Source: Saccharopolyspora galaxeae (lineage in GTDB: Bacteria > Actinomycetota > Actinomycetes > Mycobacteriales > Pseudonocardiaceae). Taken from it: DNA of 64,000 bases. The number at the start of each line of letters is the position of its first letter. Position 1 is the stretch's first letter. Below, piece after piece: positions 1 to 7,423 of this stretch. The translations under genes and the position numbers were made by a program. Under the pieces are notes generated by a model. The model worked only from the letters and a program-made list of their open reading frames with translations. It searched no databases and was not told where the DNA came from. The DNA lies in the NCBI RefSeq assembly GCF_016526145.1, contig NZ_JADDUE010000003.1, positions 124,001 to 188,000 on the forward strand, written 5' to 3'.

Positions 1-127
1 CGGGGAAGTTCTCCCCGGCGGCGCGCGCGAGCACGGCGGCGGCGTCGGGCAGTTGTGCCGAAACGTCCGGCTGCCGCGCCGCCGCGTGCTCGTGGCCATA
101 CCGCCCACGAGCCCGAGAAATGTCCAC
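1..127 (-). CDS. hpnC: Probable squalene synthase HpnC, N-terminal end only (runs off window)
   Basis: An open minus-strand frame runs from a GTG at 125-127 to the window edge and encodes about 42 residues. A GAGGGG ribosome site lies 6 bases upstream of the GTG. The visible end reads AAAVLARAAGENFP. The ENFP motif after a short Ala-rich helix is how HpnC-type squalene/phytoene synthases of hopanoid pathways begin, just before the first conserved helix. Family knowledge: HpnC works with HpnD and HpnE to make squalene from farnesyl diphosphate. Only this short stretch is seen, so the family call is an inference. It could be another trans-isoprenyl synthase, or a chance frame. It diverges from the aldo/keto reductase at 682. 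Confidence 0.5.
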   Translation of the reverse strand, partial: MDISRARGRYGHEHAAARQPDVSAQLPDAAAVLARAAGENFP

Positions 128-681
128 AATGGCCCCCTCACCCAGCGACACCCATGGGTGACCGACCAGGTCAGCGTAGGTCTGCGCGGTTCGCACCGCA
201 GGTCGGAGCGGCTACTCGACCGGGTGAGCGTCGTAGGGCGGTGCGGCGCAAGCGAATACCTTCGTTGCGTCCACTATGGACATATGCATTCCGTTCCGCA
301 GCACGGGGACGCAAAGCCGAACACCTGGGCGCATCGCCATGTCACGAACGAAGAAATTCCGCGGGCAAAGCCTTACATGGCGGTCGAATTCGCCTCAGCA
401 CGATTTATTCCACAATGGACTGTTGTGTTCGGACGAGCGAGCCGGGGCGGCACTCATCGATCGGGAAGCGGCACGGACGCAGGTGCGCTACGAACGCTGG
501 AGCGGGCCGTTACATCGTCACCTTCGGTCGCATCGATCACCTCCGGCCACGTCGGACCAACCGGCCCGGTGACGTCCGCGACGGCGTTGCGTGTCGAAAG
601 GGACGCGCGGGAATACCGCGATCCCGAGCTCGTTGTTCTCAACCGGGGAAACCATCTCCGGAACCGACAGGAGGAGTGACC
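128..681. other. Non-coding gap between divergent genes
   Basis: About 550 bases with no convincing gene; frames here have no family-like content. Part of it (roughly 270-460) is richer in A and T than the flanking genes, as expected for a promoter region serving the divergent genes on either side. It holds two near copies of the partial palindrome TCCACAATGG (123-132 and 409-418). Confidence 0.5.
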
Positions 682-1722
682 GTGGAGTACCGCCAGCTGG
701 GACGTTCCGGTCTGCGCATCTCGACGCTGACGCTGGGCACGATGACCTTCGGCGGGGAAGGCATGTTCGGCAACCTGGGCAACACCGGCGTCGAGGGCGC
801 CAAGCGGCAGTTCGGCATGGCCCGCGACGCCGGGGTCAACCTCATCGACACGGCGAACATGTACTCGACCGGCGCGGCCGAGGAGATCGTCGGCGAAGCG
901 ATCGCGGGCGAACGGGACGACTGGCTGCTCTCGACCAAGGTCCGGATGCCGATGGGCGACGGCCCGAACGACGCAGGGCTCTCCCGCCACCACATCATCG
1001 GCCAGGCCGAGGCCAGCCTGCGGCGGCTGCGGACCGACCACATCGACCTCTACCACGTGCACGAGTGGGACGGGCAGACTCCGCTGGAGGAGACGCTGGA
1101 GGCGCTGGACACGCTGGTGCGCTCCGGCAAGGTCCGCTACCTCGGGGTGTCCAACTACGCGGGCTGGCAGCTGATGAAGGCGCTCGGGGTGGCCGACCGG
1201 CACGGCTACCAGCGGTTCGTGGCGAACCAGATCTACTACTCGCTGGAGAGCCGGGACGCCGAGTACGAGCTCGTGCCCGCATCGATCGATCAAGGATTGG
1301 GAATCCTGGTGTGGAGCCCGCTGGCCGGTGGGCTGCTGTCCGGCAAGTACCGCCGGGGGCAGCAGGCCGCCGAGGGCAGGCATCTGTCCGAGGAGTGGAG
1401 CGAGCCGCCGGTGCGCGACGAGGACAAGCTCTACGACACCATCGAGGTGATCGTGGACATCGCCGCCGGGCACGGCGTCTCCCCTGCGCAGATCTCGCTG
1501 GCCTACCTGCTGCACAAGCCGGGCGTGACCTCGCTGGTGATCGGCGCGCGCAAGGACGAGCAGCTGCAGGACAACCTCGCGGCCGCGGAAGTCCGGCTCG
1601 GCCGGGACGAGCTGGCGCGGCTCGACGAGGTCAGCAAGCCGTGGCTGGTCTACCCGCACTGGCACCAGGCCAACACGGCGACCGATCGCTTCGGTGCGCC
1701 GGATCGGGCGCTGCACGGCTGA
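682..1722 (+). CDS. Aldo/keto reductase family protein
   Basis: A 346-residue NADPH-dependent oxidoreductase of the aldo/keto reductase TIM-barrel fold. The family tetrad is visible: Asp56 and Tyr61 in DTANMYS, Lys86 in STKV, and His127 in DLYHVHEWD. The C-terminal SLVIGARKDEQLQDN segment matches the nucleotide-binding strand-loop of bacterial AKRs (YajO/general stress protein 69 type). The start is GTG at 682, with AGGAGG about 8 bases upstream; the protein then opens with the usual YRQLGRSGL. Aldehydes or ketones are the expected substrates, but the exact one cannot be read. A strong hairpin at 1761-1800 closes the unit. Confidence 0.9.
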   Translation: MEYRQLGRSGLRISTLTLGTMTFGGEGMFGNLGNTGVEGAKRQFGMARDAGVNLIDTANMYSTGAAEEIVGEAIAGERDDWLLSTKVRMPMGDGPNDAGLSRHHIIGQAEASLRRLRTDHIDLYHVHEWDGQTPLEETLEALDTLVRSGKVRYLGVSNYAGWQLMKALGVADRHGYQRFVANQIYYSLESRDAEYELVPASIDQGLGILVWSPLAGGLLSGKYRRGQQAAEGRHLSEEWSEPPVRDEDKLYDTIEVIVDIAAGHGVSPAQISLAYLLHKPGVTSLVIGARKDEQLQDNLAAAEVRLGRDELARLDEVSKPWLVYPHWHQANTATDRFGAPDRALHG

Positions 1723-1760
1723 ACCTCCTCGACGGGCTCGGTGGTCGTTTCACCGATCGG

Positions 1761-1800
1761 GTGGCCGGGAATCCCGGGCGTACCAGGGGTTCCCGGCCAC
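1761..1800 (+). terminator. Terminator-like hairpin after aldo/keto reductase
   Basis: A perfect 11-base inverted repeat, GTGGCCGGGAA (1761-1771) against TTCCCGGCCAC (1790-1800), with an 18-base loop. It starts 38 bases after the reductase stop and ends 50 bases before the next ATG. There is no T tract, which is common for actinobacterial intrinsic terminators. Confidence 0.6.
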
Positions 1801-1850
1801 TGAGCTGCTGAGGCTCGTGCCGGACTCCCGGCGCGCGAAGGAGGCAGCAG

Positions 1851-2318
1851 ATGTCGTTCACCGAGTCCGTGCTCGTCGCCGCACCGGCGGACAAGGTCCG
1901 GCGCCAGTGCGCGGAACCGAGTTTCCTGGCCAGGGTGTTCCCTGGGCTGACCGGGGTCCGCCGCGTCGGGGACGGAGTGTTCCGGTGCGGGCTCGACTTC
2001 GAGGGGATGCCGACCGACGCCGAAGTCCGGGTCGAGGAGACCGGCGGGCGCACTCGCCTGCGCGGTGCACAGCCGAGCTACGAAATCCTCGTCGACGTCG
2101 CCCCGCAGCAACAGCGGCGAACCGACATCAGCATCCGAGTCGACTTCCGGCCGCAGACCCGCACGCAGCACCAGCAGATCAACCGCGCGGTCCGCGACGG
2201 CCTCGCGCAGATCAAGGTGTTCCTGGAAACCGAACCGGGCGTGCCGGAGTCCCGGCGCGGGGAGCGCGACCCGCTGCTGCACACCGGCCCGCGCATCCCG
2301 CCGGACACGCCGCGCTGA
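1851..2318 (+). CDS. SRPBCC-like protein (putative polyketide cyclase/dehydrase fold)
   Basis: A 155-residue protein. The opening (MSFTESVLVAAPADKVRR), a central alternation of short strands, and a long C-terminal helix with conserved QIN and GLAQIKVFLE fit the SRPBCC helix-grip fold, a small-molecule-binding cavity family. AAGGAGG sits 7 bases before the ATG. No catalytic residues can be assigned. The last 30 residues are Pro/Arg-rich and probably disordered. It is 50 bases upstream of the DUF2267-PCD gene on the same strand and may be co-transcribed with it. The family call is moderate, as it rests on overall pattern only. Confidence 0.6.
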   Translation: MSFTESVLVAAPADKVRRQCAEPSFLARVFPGLTGVRRVGDGVFRCGLDFEGMPTDAEVRVEETGGRTRLRGAQPSYEILVDVAPQQQRRTDISIRVDFRPQTRTQHQQINRAVRDGLAQIKVFLETEPGVPESRRGERDPLLHTGPRIPPDTPR

Positions 2319-2367
2319 GCGGAACCGGTCACGGCGGATGCTGCGGGCGCCCGCGGAGGAACCTGCG

Positions 2368-3087
2368 ATGATCGCTTACCGAGAATTCGTCGACGGAGTC
2401 CGGAAGAAGGCCGAACTGGCCGATGCCGAAGAAGCACGGCGAGCCACGATCGACGTGGTCGCCGCACTGGTGCAGCACTTGGACGGGGCGGACCGCGAGC
2501 AGCTCGCCACGGTGCTGCCAGGCAAGCTGCGCGAGGACGTCCCGTGGGATGCGCCGCTGCGCTCCGGTGATCAACCGGCGGACCTGGCGCAGGAGGTCGG
2601 CGGCCAGGCCGGGGCGCCGCCGGAACGCGCTCGCTACCTGACCCAGGCCGTGCTCTCCCAGCTCGCGGCTCAGGATCCGGACGTGGCGAAGTCGTTGCAG
2701 CACCGGTTGCCCGGCGATCTCGGCGTGCTGTTCGCGCCGCCCGGTGGCGGTCCGCCGCCGGAATGGGCGGCGGCGGGAGCCGATGATCGGCCGCGCCCGT
2801 TGGATCAGGGCGAGCTGGAGCGCACCTTGCGTTCGCTACCGGGCTGGACGGGCACGACCACCGGGATCACCCGGGAGGTGAGTCTGCCCGCGGACCGGCT
2901 CACCCCGCTGCTGAACCAGGTGAAGCAGGCGGAGAAGGATCTCTCGCACCACGCCGCCATCGAGGAACGCTCCAGCGGAGTGCTGTTCACGCTGCGCACA
3001 CGCTCGCTGGATGCGGTCACCGAACTCGACGTGGAGCTCGCGCGGCGCATCGACGAAGCGGTCGGCGCGGTCGGCTCCGGCGGTTGA
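2368..3087 (+). CDS. DUF2267 domain fused to pterin-4a-carbinolamine dehydratase-like domain
   Basis: A 239-residue two-domain protein. Residues 1-125 are an all-helical DUF2267 domain (IAYREFVDGVRKKAEL, and a second repeat around ERARYLTQAVLSQL). Residues 125-148 are a Pro/Gly linker. Residues 150-235 match pterin-4a-carbinolamine dehydratase: LPGW at 157-160, His-His at 194-195, then VLFTLRTRSLDAVTELDVELARRID. Normally the His pair is followed by Pro; here it is Ala. PCD enzymes dehydrate 4a-hydroxytetrahydrobiopterin, but many bacterial copies have unknown roles. The start is ATG at 2368 with GGAGGA 6 bases upstream. It converges on the sigma-factor gene with 42 bases between the stops. 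Confidence 0.8.
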   Translation: MIAYREFVDGVRKKAELADAEEARRATIDVVAALVQHLDGADREQLATVLPGKLREDVPWDAPLRSGDQPADLAQEVGGQAGAPPERARYLTQAVLSQLAAQDPDVAKSLQHRLPGDLGVLFAPPGGGPPPEWAAAGADDRPRPLDQGELERTLRSLPGWTGTTTGITREVSLPADRLTPLLNQVKQAEKDLSHHAAIEERSSGVLFTLRTRSLDAVTELDVELARRIDEAVGAVGSGG

Positions 3088-3129
3088 CGACCGCGCCTGT
3101 TTCAGGAGCCCGCAACCAGGTACGTCGCG

Positions 3130-3744
3130 TCAAGCTCGCTCGCCGCGGCGGCCGGCTTCCTGCACCCAGGGTTCCTGGCTCAGCAGCTCGCCGAGCCGGC
3201 GCACCGCCCGGTACTGCAGCGCGCGCACCGCGGCCGGCTCGCGCCCCATCTTCGCCGCCGTCTGGTCCACGCTGAACCCGCAGGCGAACCGCAGCACCAG
3301 GCAGTGCCGCTGATCACCGCTGAGGTCGGCCGCCCGCGACCACAGCCGGTCGGCCATCCACCGGTCCAGCACGCGGTCTTCCAGCACCTCGCCGCCGAAC
3401 CGGTTCGGGTCGAACTCGCCGGTGACGACCTCGCGGCGATGCCGGGCGGACTTGACGTGGTCCAGCAGCAGGTGCCGGGCGATCGTGACGAACCACGCGC
3501 CCGGATCGCTGCTGCTGCGGCGCACGGTGGCGATGCTGCCCAGCGCCCTGGCGAACGTCTCGTGCACCAGGTCCTCGACGGTGCTGAAGTCCGCGATGCG
3601 CGCGCACAGGAAGTTGCTGACCCGATGCCGGTAGCTCTCGTAGAGCTCGCCGAAAGCGGCCGCGTCGCCCTGCTTGGCCAGCTCCACCAGCTCCCACGCG
3701 CGGTCGCCGGAAAGCGCTTCCGGCGCCGCCGCCGCGGCGGTCAT
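3130..3744 (-). CDS. RNA polymerase sigma factor, sigma-70/ECF-like
   Basis: A 204-residue sigma factor with region 2 at about residues 30-100 (FGELYESYRHRV, then VEDLVHETFARAL and WFVTIARHLLLD) and region 4 at about 140-195, with a helix-turn-helix (FSVDQTAAKMGREPAAVRALQYRAVRRL). There is no region 3, as in ECF factors. Its ATG overlaps the stop of the upstream oxygenase gene (shared ATGA), so the two are translationally coupled. No anti-sigma gene is adjacent. The function is to redirect RNA polymerase; the regulon is unknown. Confidence 0.85.
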   Translation of the reverse strand: MTAAAAAPEALSGDRAWELVELAKQGDAAAFGELYESYRHRVSNFLCARIADFSTVEDLVHETFARALGSIATVRRSSSDPGAWFVTIARHLLLDHVKSARHRREVVTGEFDPNRFGGEVLEDRVLDRWMADRLWSRAADLSGDQRHCLVLRFACGFSVDQTAAKMGREPAAVRALQYRAVRRLGELLSQEPWVQEAGRRGERA

Positions 3745-4622
3745 GCTCCCGCTCCGGCGAGCCGGGCGGGCCGGGAAGCGGCGATCCGGCGCTTGTCCCG
3801 CAGGATCGCGGGCAGCGCGAACGGCGTGTAGCGCAACGGCCACGGCAGCGCCCGCAGCACCCCGCCGACGAGGCGGCCGAACCGGCGCAGTCGGCGTTCC
3901 TGCTGGGCGCTCCACTGCAGGCCCATTCGCTCGCGCAGCTCCGGCGGCATGGTGCCGATGGTCGTCATCCGCACGATCCGGCCGAACGGACGGCCGATCG
4001 GCGCCCACAGCAAGCGCGGTATCCAGCGGTACGGGCGCGGTGGATCGGAGATGCTCTCCAGCACGTCGTAGGTCGACTCGGTGGCTTCCAGCCGGTTGCG
4101 CACCACGTCCCGGAACCACACCTGCGCACTCGCCCAGTCCGCGGGCATGTGGTGCTCCTTGAGCTGCAAGGCGCGGCCGATCGCGCGGAACTCCTGCCAC
4201 ATCCGCTCGGTCTCGGCCGGGGTCATCGGATCGCCGAACAGCTCAGCGGTGTCGACCACGAACTGCGCGAGGGTGAAGTGCACCCACGCGTACGCCTCCG
4301 GGTTCAGCGCGTGGTACCGGCGGCCCCGGCCGTCGACTCCCTTGATGTCCTTGTGCAGTTCCCGCAGGCGGGAACCTTCCGCGTCCGCGCCCGGTCGCAT
4401 CCCGTAGATGAACCGCATGGTGGACAGGTGGGTGTTGACCAGCCGCTTCCACGGGGCGTTTTTGAAGTCGGAGTGCTCCAGCACGCCTGCGCCCACCACG
4501 GGGTGCGCGACCTGCAACAGCAGCCCGGTGCCCGCGAGGAACAGGCCCGGTGCGAGCCCGAATCGGCGCCAGGTCTCCGAATCCGCTCCGGGAAGCGGCG
4601 GGTGTTGGGCGGTTCCGTGCAC
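3741..4622 (-). CDS. MpaB-family (DUF2236) oxygenase
   Basis: A 293-residue member of the oxygenase MpaB/DUF2236 family, related to latex-clearing protein Lcp, which binds heme b. The family core is seen: a membrane-tolerant N-terminal helix (FLAGTGLLLQVAHPVV), LRELHKDIKG, then NPEAYAWVHFTLAQ, whose His is the conserved candidate heme ligand. I chose GTG at 4622 because GGAGG lies 6 bases upstream. A frame extension to ATG 4715 lacks a ribosome site and adds a low-complexity Arg/Pro lead. The stop overlaps the sigma-factor start. It diverges from the double-TetR gene at 4826, which may regulate it. The substrate is unknown. Confidence 0.75.
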   Translation of the reverse strand: MHGTAQHPPLPGADSETWRRFGLAPGLFLAGTGLLLQVAHPVVGAGVLEHSDFKNAPWKRLVNTHLSTMRFIYGMRPGADAEGSRLRELHKDIKGVDGRGRRYHALNPEAYAWVHFTLAQFVVDTAELFGDPMTPAETERMWQEFRAIGRALQLKEHHMPADWASAQVWFRDVVRNRLEATESTYDVLESISDPPRPYRWIPRLLWAPIGRPFGRIVRMTTIGTMPPELRERMGLQWSAQQERRLRRFGRLVGGVLRALPWPLRYTPFALPAILRDKRRIAASRPARLAGAGA

Positions 4623-4825
4623 TGCGCGCCTCCACGATCGCCGATGATCAGGGACGGGATGGGGACCGGCCTGGTGCCGCGGCGTCCGCGACACCGTGCG
4701 AATCGCGATTAACATTAGGCTCGATCGAGTTCGCCAGTCAAGAACGAGAGCCGTTGTGCTGGCTGCGAAATCCCGGGCGTGTAAAGTCGTTCCGCGATCG
4801 CGCGGCGAGCAACGGAGGGATCACC

Positions 4826-6031
4826 ATGACGGCTCCGCGACCTTCTGCGCGGCCCCCTGCCACCGCCACGCGGCGGCGCACGCACGACCGCAGGGCGCAG
4901 ATCTCGGCGATCGCGGCCGAGCTGTTCAGCGAACGCGGCTACCACGGCGTCGGCCTCGGCGAGATCGCCTCCGCGGCGGGCATCACCGGCCCGGCGATCT
5001 ACCGGCACTTCCGGAACAAGCAGGACATCCTCGCGCACGCCGCGCAGGAGTTCGCCGATTCGCTCAACGCCTGCGCCGAGCAGGCCGACCAGGAGTCCGG
5101 CGACGACGAACAGCGGCTGCGGGCGATCGTGCGGGCGGTGGTGTCGCTGGTGGTGCACCGCCGCGGCAGCATCCGGCTGTACCAGTGGGAGAACAGGCAC
5201 CTCGACGCCGACGACCGCGCCCAGGTCGATCGCAAGCTGCGGGCGCTGATCGCGGTACTCGCGAACCGGCTGCGGGCGCTTCGCCCGGAATTGCCGGAAC
5301 CGTCCGCGCGGCTGCTGTCGTCCGCGGCGCTGAGCGGGATCGCGAGCTGGTCCACGCACCGGGTCTCGCTCAGCGACCGCGTGGCGGAGGAAGCGCTGCA
5401 CTCGATCGCCTCGGTCGTGCTGGCCGCCGAGCCGCCCTCCCCCGAGCGCAAAGCCGTCGCACCCGCCGTCGGCGGCGTGCCCGAACTCGCCGCACGGCGG
5501 GAAAAACTGCTCGCCGCAGCCGTTGTGCTGTTCCGCGAGCGGGGGTTCCACACCGTGAGCATGGAGGAGATCGGCACCGCCGCGGGGATCAACGCCTCCA
5601 GCGTCTACCGGCACTTCGCGGGCAAAGCGGATCTGCTGGCCGCGGTGTACTACCGAGCGGCCGACCGGCTGGCCGTGGCCACCGGCCGGGCCGTCGAAGG
5701 CGCCGCCGACGAGGAGACGGCGCTGCGCGGTCTGGTGGCGGCCTACGTCGAGTTCGCCTTCGACAACCGGGACCTGCTCGCGGTGTACCTCTCCGAGTAC
5801 CGCAACCTGCCCACCGACGACCGGCACGCGCTGCGCCGCGCGCAACGCGACCACATCGGACAGTGGATGGCGCTGACCGAGCACGTGCGCGAGCCGACGC
5901 GGGCGAACCGGTTGCAGGTGACGGTGCAGGCCGCGTTGAACATCGTCAACGACATGGCGATGGCCGGTTCCCGGATCGGCGGGCAGGAGCAGGCGCGGTA
6001 CCTGGTGCTGGCGGTGCTGCACTCGGCTTGA
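4826..6031 (+). CDS. TetR-family regulator with two tandem TetR modules
   Basis: A 401-residue protein made of two complete TetR units head to tail. The first DNA-binding domain is at about residues 20-70 (ELFSERGYHGVGLGEIAS, AGITGPAIYRHFRNKQDIL). The second is at about 220-272 (VLFRERGFHTVSMEEIGT, AGINASSVYRHFAGKADLL). Each is followed by its own helical ligand/dimer domain. Ordinary TetR proteins are about 200 residues and dimerise, so this chain may carry a built-in pseudo-dimer. GGAGGG precedes the ATG. It lies divergent to the MpaB-sigma pair and upstream of the acyl-CoA dehydrogenase, both plausible targets. The stop codon lies in the first unit of a 16-base triple repeat. Confidence 0.85.
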   Translation: MTAPRPSARPPATATRRRTHDRRAQISAIAAELFSERGYHGVGLGEIASAAGITGPAIYRHFRNKQDILAHAAQEFADSLNACAEQADQESGDDEQRLRAIVRAVVSLVVHRRGSIRLYQWENRHLDADDRAQVDRKLRALIAVLANRLRALRPELPEPSARLLSSAALSGIASWSTHRVSLSDRVAEEALHSIASVVLAAEPPSPERKAVAPAVGGVPELAARREKLLAAAVVLFRERGFHTVSMEEIGTAAGINASSVYRHFAGKADLLAAVYYRAADRLAVATGRAVEGAADEETALRGLVAAYVEFAFDNRDLLAVYLSEYRNLPTDDRHALRRAQRDHIGQWMALTEHVREPTRANRLQVTVQAALNIVNDMAMAGSRIGGQEQARYLVLAVLHSA

Positions 6032-6072
6032 CTCGTGCAGGGCCTGACTTGTGAGGGGCCTGACTTGTGAAG
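6025..6072 (+). repeat. Three 16-bp tandem repeats covering the TetR stop codon
   Basis: Three adjacent 16-base units starting at 6025, 6041 and 6057 have the core GGCCTGACTTGTGA; the first copy is diverged (GGCTTGACTCGTGC). Each unit contains a TGA, and the first is the real stop of the regulator gene. This looks like tandem duplication of the gene's last codons. Confidence 0.8.
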
Positions 6073-6264
6073 CGCCGCTCGCGCCACCGGGATGATCTCG
6101 GACGCTCCCGGTCAGCTGCGGATACCCGACTTCGGAACAGCTTCCAGCAGGCTTGTCTTGTTCCCAAGTTAATCGCCATTTACAGTTCACGGCATGACGC
6201 GGCACGGTCGTCGACCGGCCGCGCACGCCCTCGAAGCGGCACCGGCGCCCCCGGAAGGAAACCC

Positions 6265-7407
6265 ATGCCACGAGTCCTCACCGATGAGCGACGCGACTTC
6301 GTCGACGCCATCGCCGAGTTCTGCCGCCGCGAGTGCGGCACGAAGCAGCAGCGCGACGAGCTGACCGGCGGCGGGCAGCACCCGCACAACCAGCAGCTCT
6401 ACGCCAAGATGGCGGAGCTGGGCTGGCTCGGGGTCTCGCTGCCGGAGGAGTACGGCGGTGCCGGGCAGGGCATGACCGAGCTGTGCCTGTTCCTGGAGGA
6501 GACCGCCTACGGCCGCGCGCCGATCGGCGGCTTCGCCACCACGATCATCTCCGCGGCCGGGTACGAGAAGTTCGGCTCGCCGCAGCAGAAGGAGAAGGTG
6601 CTGCGCGGCGTGGTGGACGGCCGCGTCGAAGCGGTCTCGATGTCCGAGCCCGCAGCGGGTTCGGACGTGGGCGCGCTGGCCTGCAAGGCAACCCGGACCG
6701 ACGGCGGCTGGCTGATCAACGGCCAGAAGACCTGGTGCTCCAACGCGCACATCGCCGATCACATCCTGCTGATCGCGCGCACCACTCCCGGCGGCACCAA
6801 GCACGAGGGCCTGACGCAGTTCATGGTGCCCGCGGACGCACCGGGGCTGCAGATCACCGGCATCGACACCATGGGCGGCCGGGAGGTCAACGACCTGTAC
6901 TTCACCGACTGCTTCGTGCCGGACGAGGCCGTGGTCGGCAAGGTCGACCAGGCGTGGAAGCAGCTCATGGCCGGGCTCAACCTCGAGCGGATGATCCTCG
7001 CGGCGCTGATGCTGGGCACCGCCCGTCGCGCGTTCGACGACACCGTGGCCTACGTGTCCGAGCGCGAGCAGTTCGGCAGGCCGATCGGTTCGTTCCAAGC
7101 GTTGCGGCACCGGATCGCCGACATGGCAACGGAATTGGAGTGCGCCCGGCTGCTGCTGGACGACGTGGCGCGGCAGATCGACGAGAACCCGGGCAAGACG
7201 TTCCCGCGCGAGGCGTCGATGGCCAAGCTCAAGTGCACCGAGCTGGCCAAGCACGTTTCCCTGGAGGGGATGCAGATGCTCGGCGGTTACGGCTACGCCA
7301 CCGAGTACGGCATGGAGGCGCTGCTGCGCTCCACCGTGGTGTCCACGGTGTACGGCGGGACCAGCGAGATCCAGCGCGACATCATCGGCAAGACCTACGG
7401 GCTGTGA
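6265..7407 (+). CDS. Acyl-CoA dehydrogenase family protein
   Basis: A 380-residue flavoenzyme introducing an alpha-beta double bond into an acyl-CoA. Seen are the N-terminal helical domain, the FAD/substrate strand motif MSEPAAGSDVGAL, the QKTWCSNAHIADHIL region, and the C-terminal MLGGYGYATEYGMEALLRS and TSEIQRDIIGKTYGL. The usual catalytic Glu position in YEGT-type enzymes reads YGGT here. The base must therefore sit elsewhere, as in isovaleryl-CoA or long-chain enzymes, or the reaction is unusual. The start is ATG at 6265 with GGAAGGAA upstream. An aldehyde dehydrogenase gene follows after 16 bases, so they form one operon. Confidence 0.88.
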   Translation: MPRVLTDERRDFVDAIAEFCRRECGTKQQRDELTGGGQHPHNQQLYAKMAELGWLGVSLPEEYGGAGQGMTELCLFLEETAYGRAPIGGFATTIISAAGYEKFGSPQQKEKVLRGVVDGRVEAVSMSEPAAGSDVGALACKATRTDGGWLINGQKTWCSNAHIADHILLIARTTPGGTKHEGLTQFMVPADAPGLQITGIDTMGGREVNDLYFTDCFVPDEAVVGKVDQAWKQLMAGLNLERMILAALMLGTARRAFDDTVAYVSEREQFGRPIGSFQALRHRIADMATELECARLLLDDVARQIDENPGKTFPREASMAKLKCTELAKHVSLEGMQMLGGYGYATEYGMEALLRSTVVSTVYGGTSEIQRDIIGKTYGL

Positions 7408-7423
7408 ATCGGGAGGCGCGATC

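Noticed and set aside
55-681. Frame extending the aldo/keto reductase upstream
   Set aside because: The upstream codons are low-complexity and the GTG at 682 has AGGAGG and the family opening.
454-1716. Long minus-strand frame opposite the aldo/keto reductase
   Set aside because: Typical antisense shadow of a high-GC gene; Val/Gln/His/Arg-rich and without motifs.
6507-7250. Several minus-strand frames opposite the acyl-CoA dehydrogenase
   Set aside because: Antisense shadows of a strongly recognised gene.
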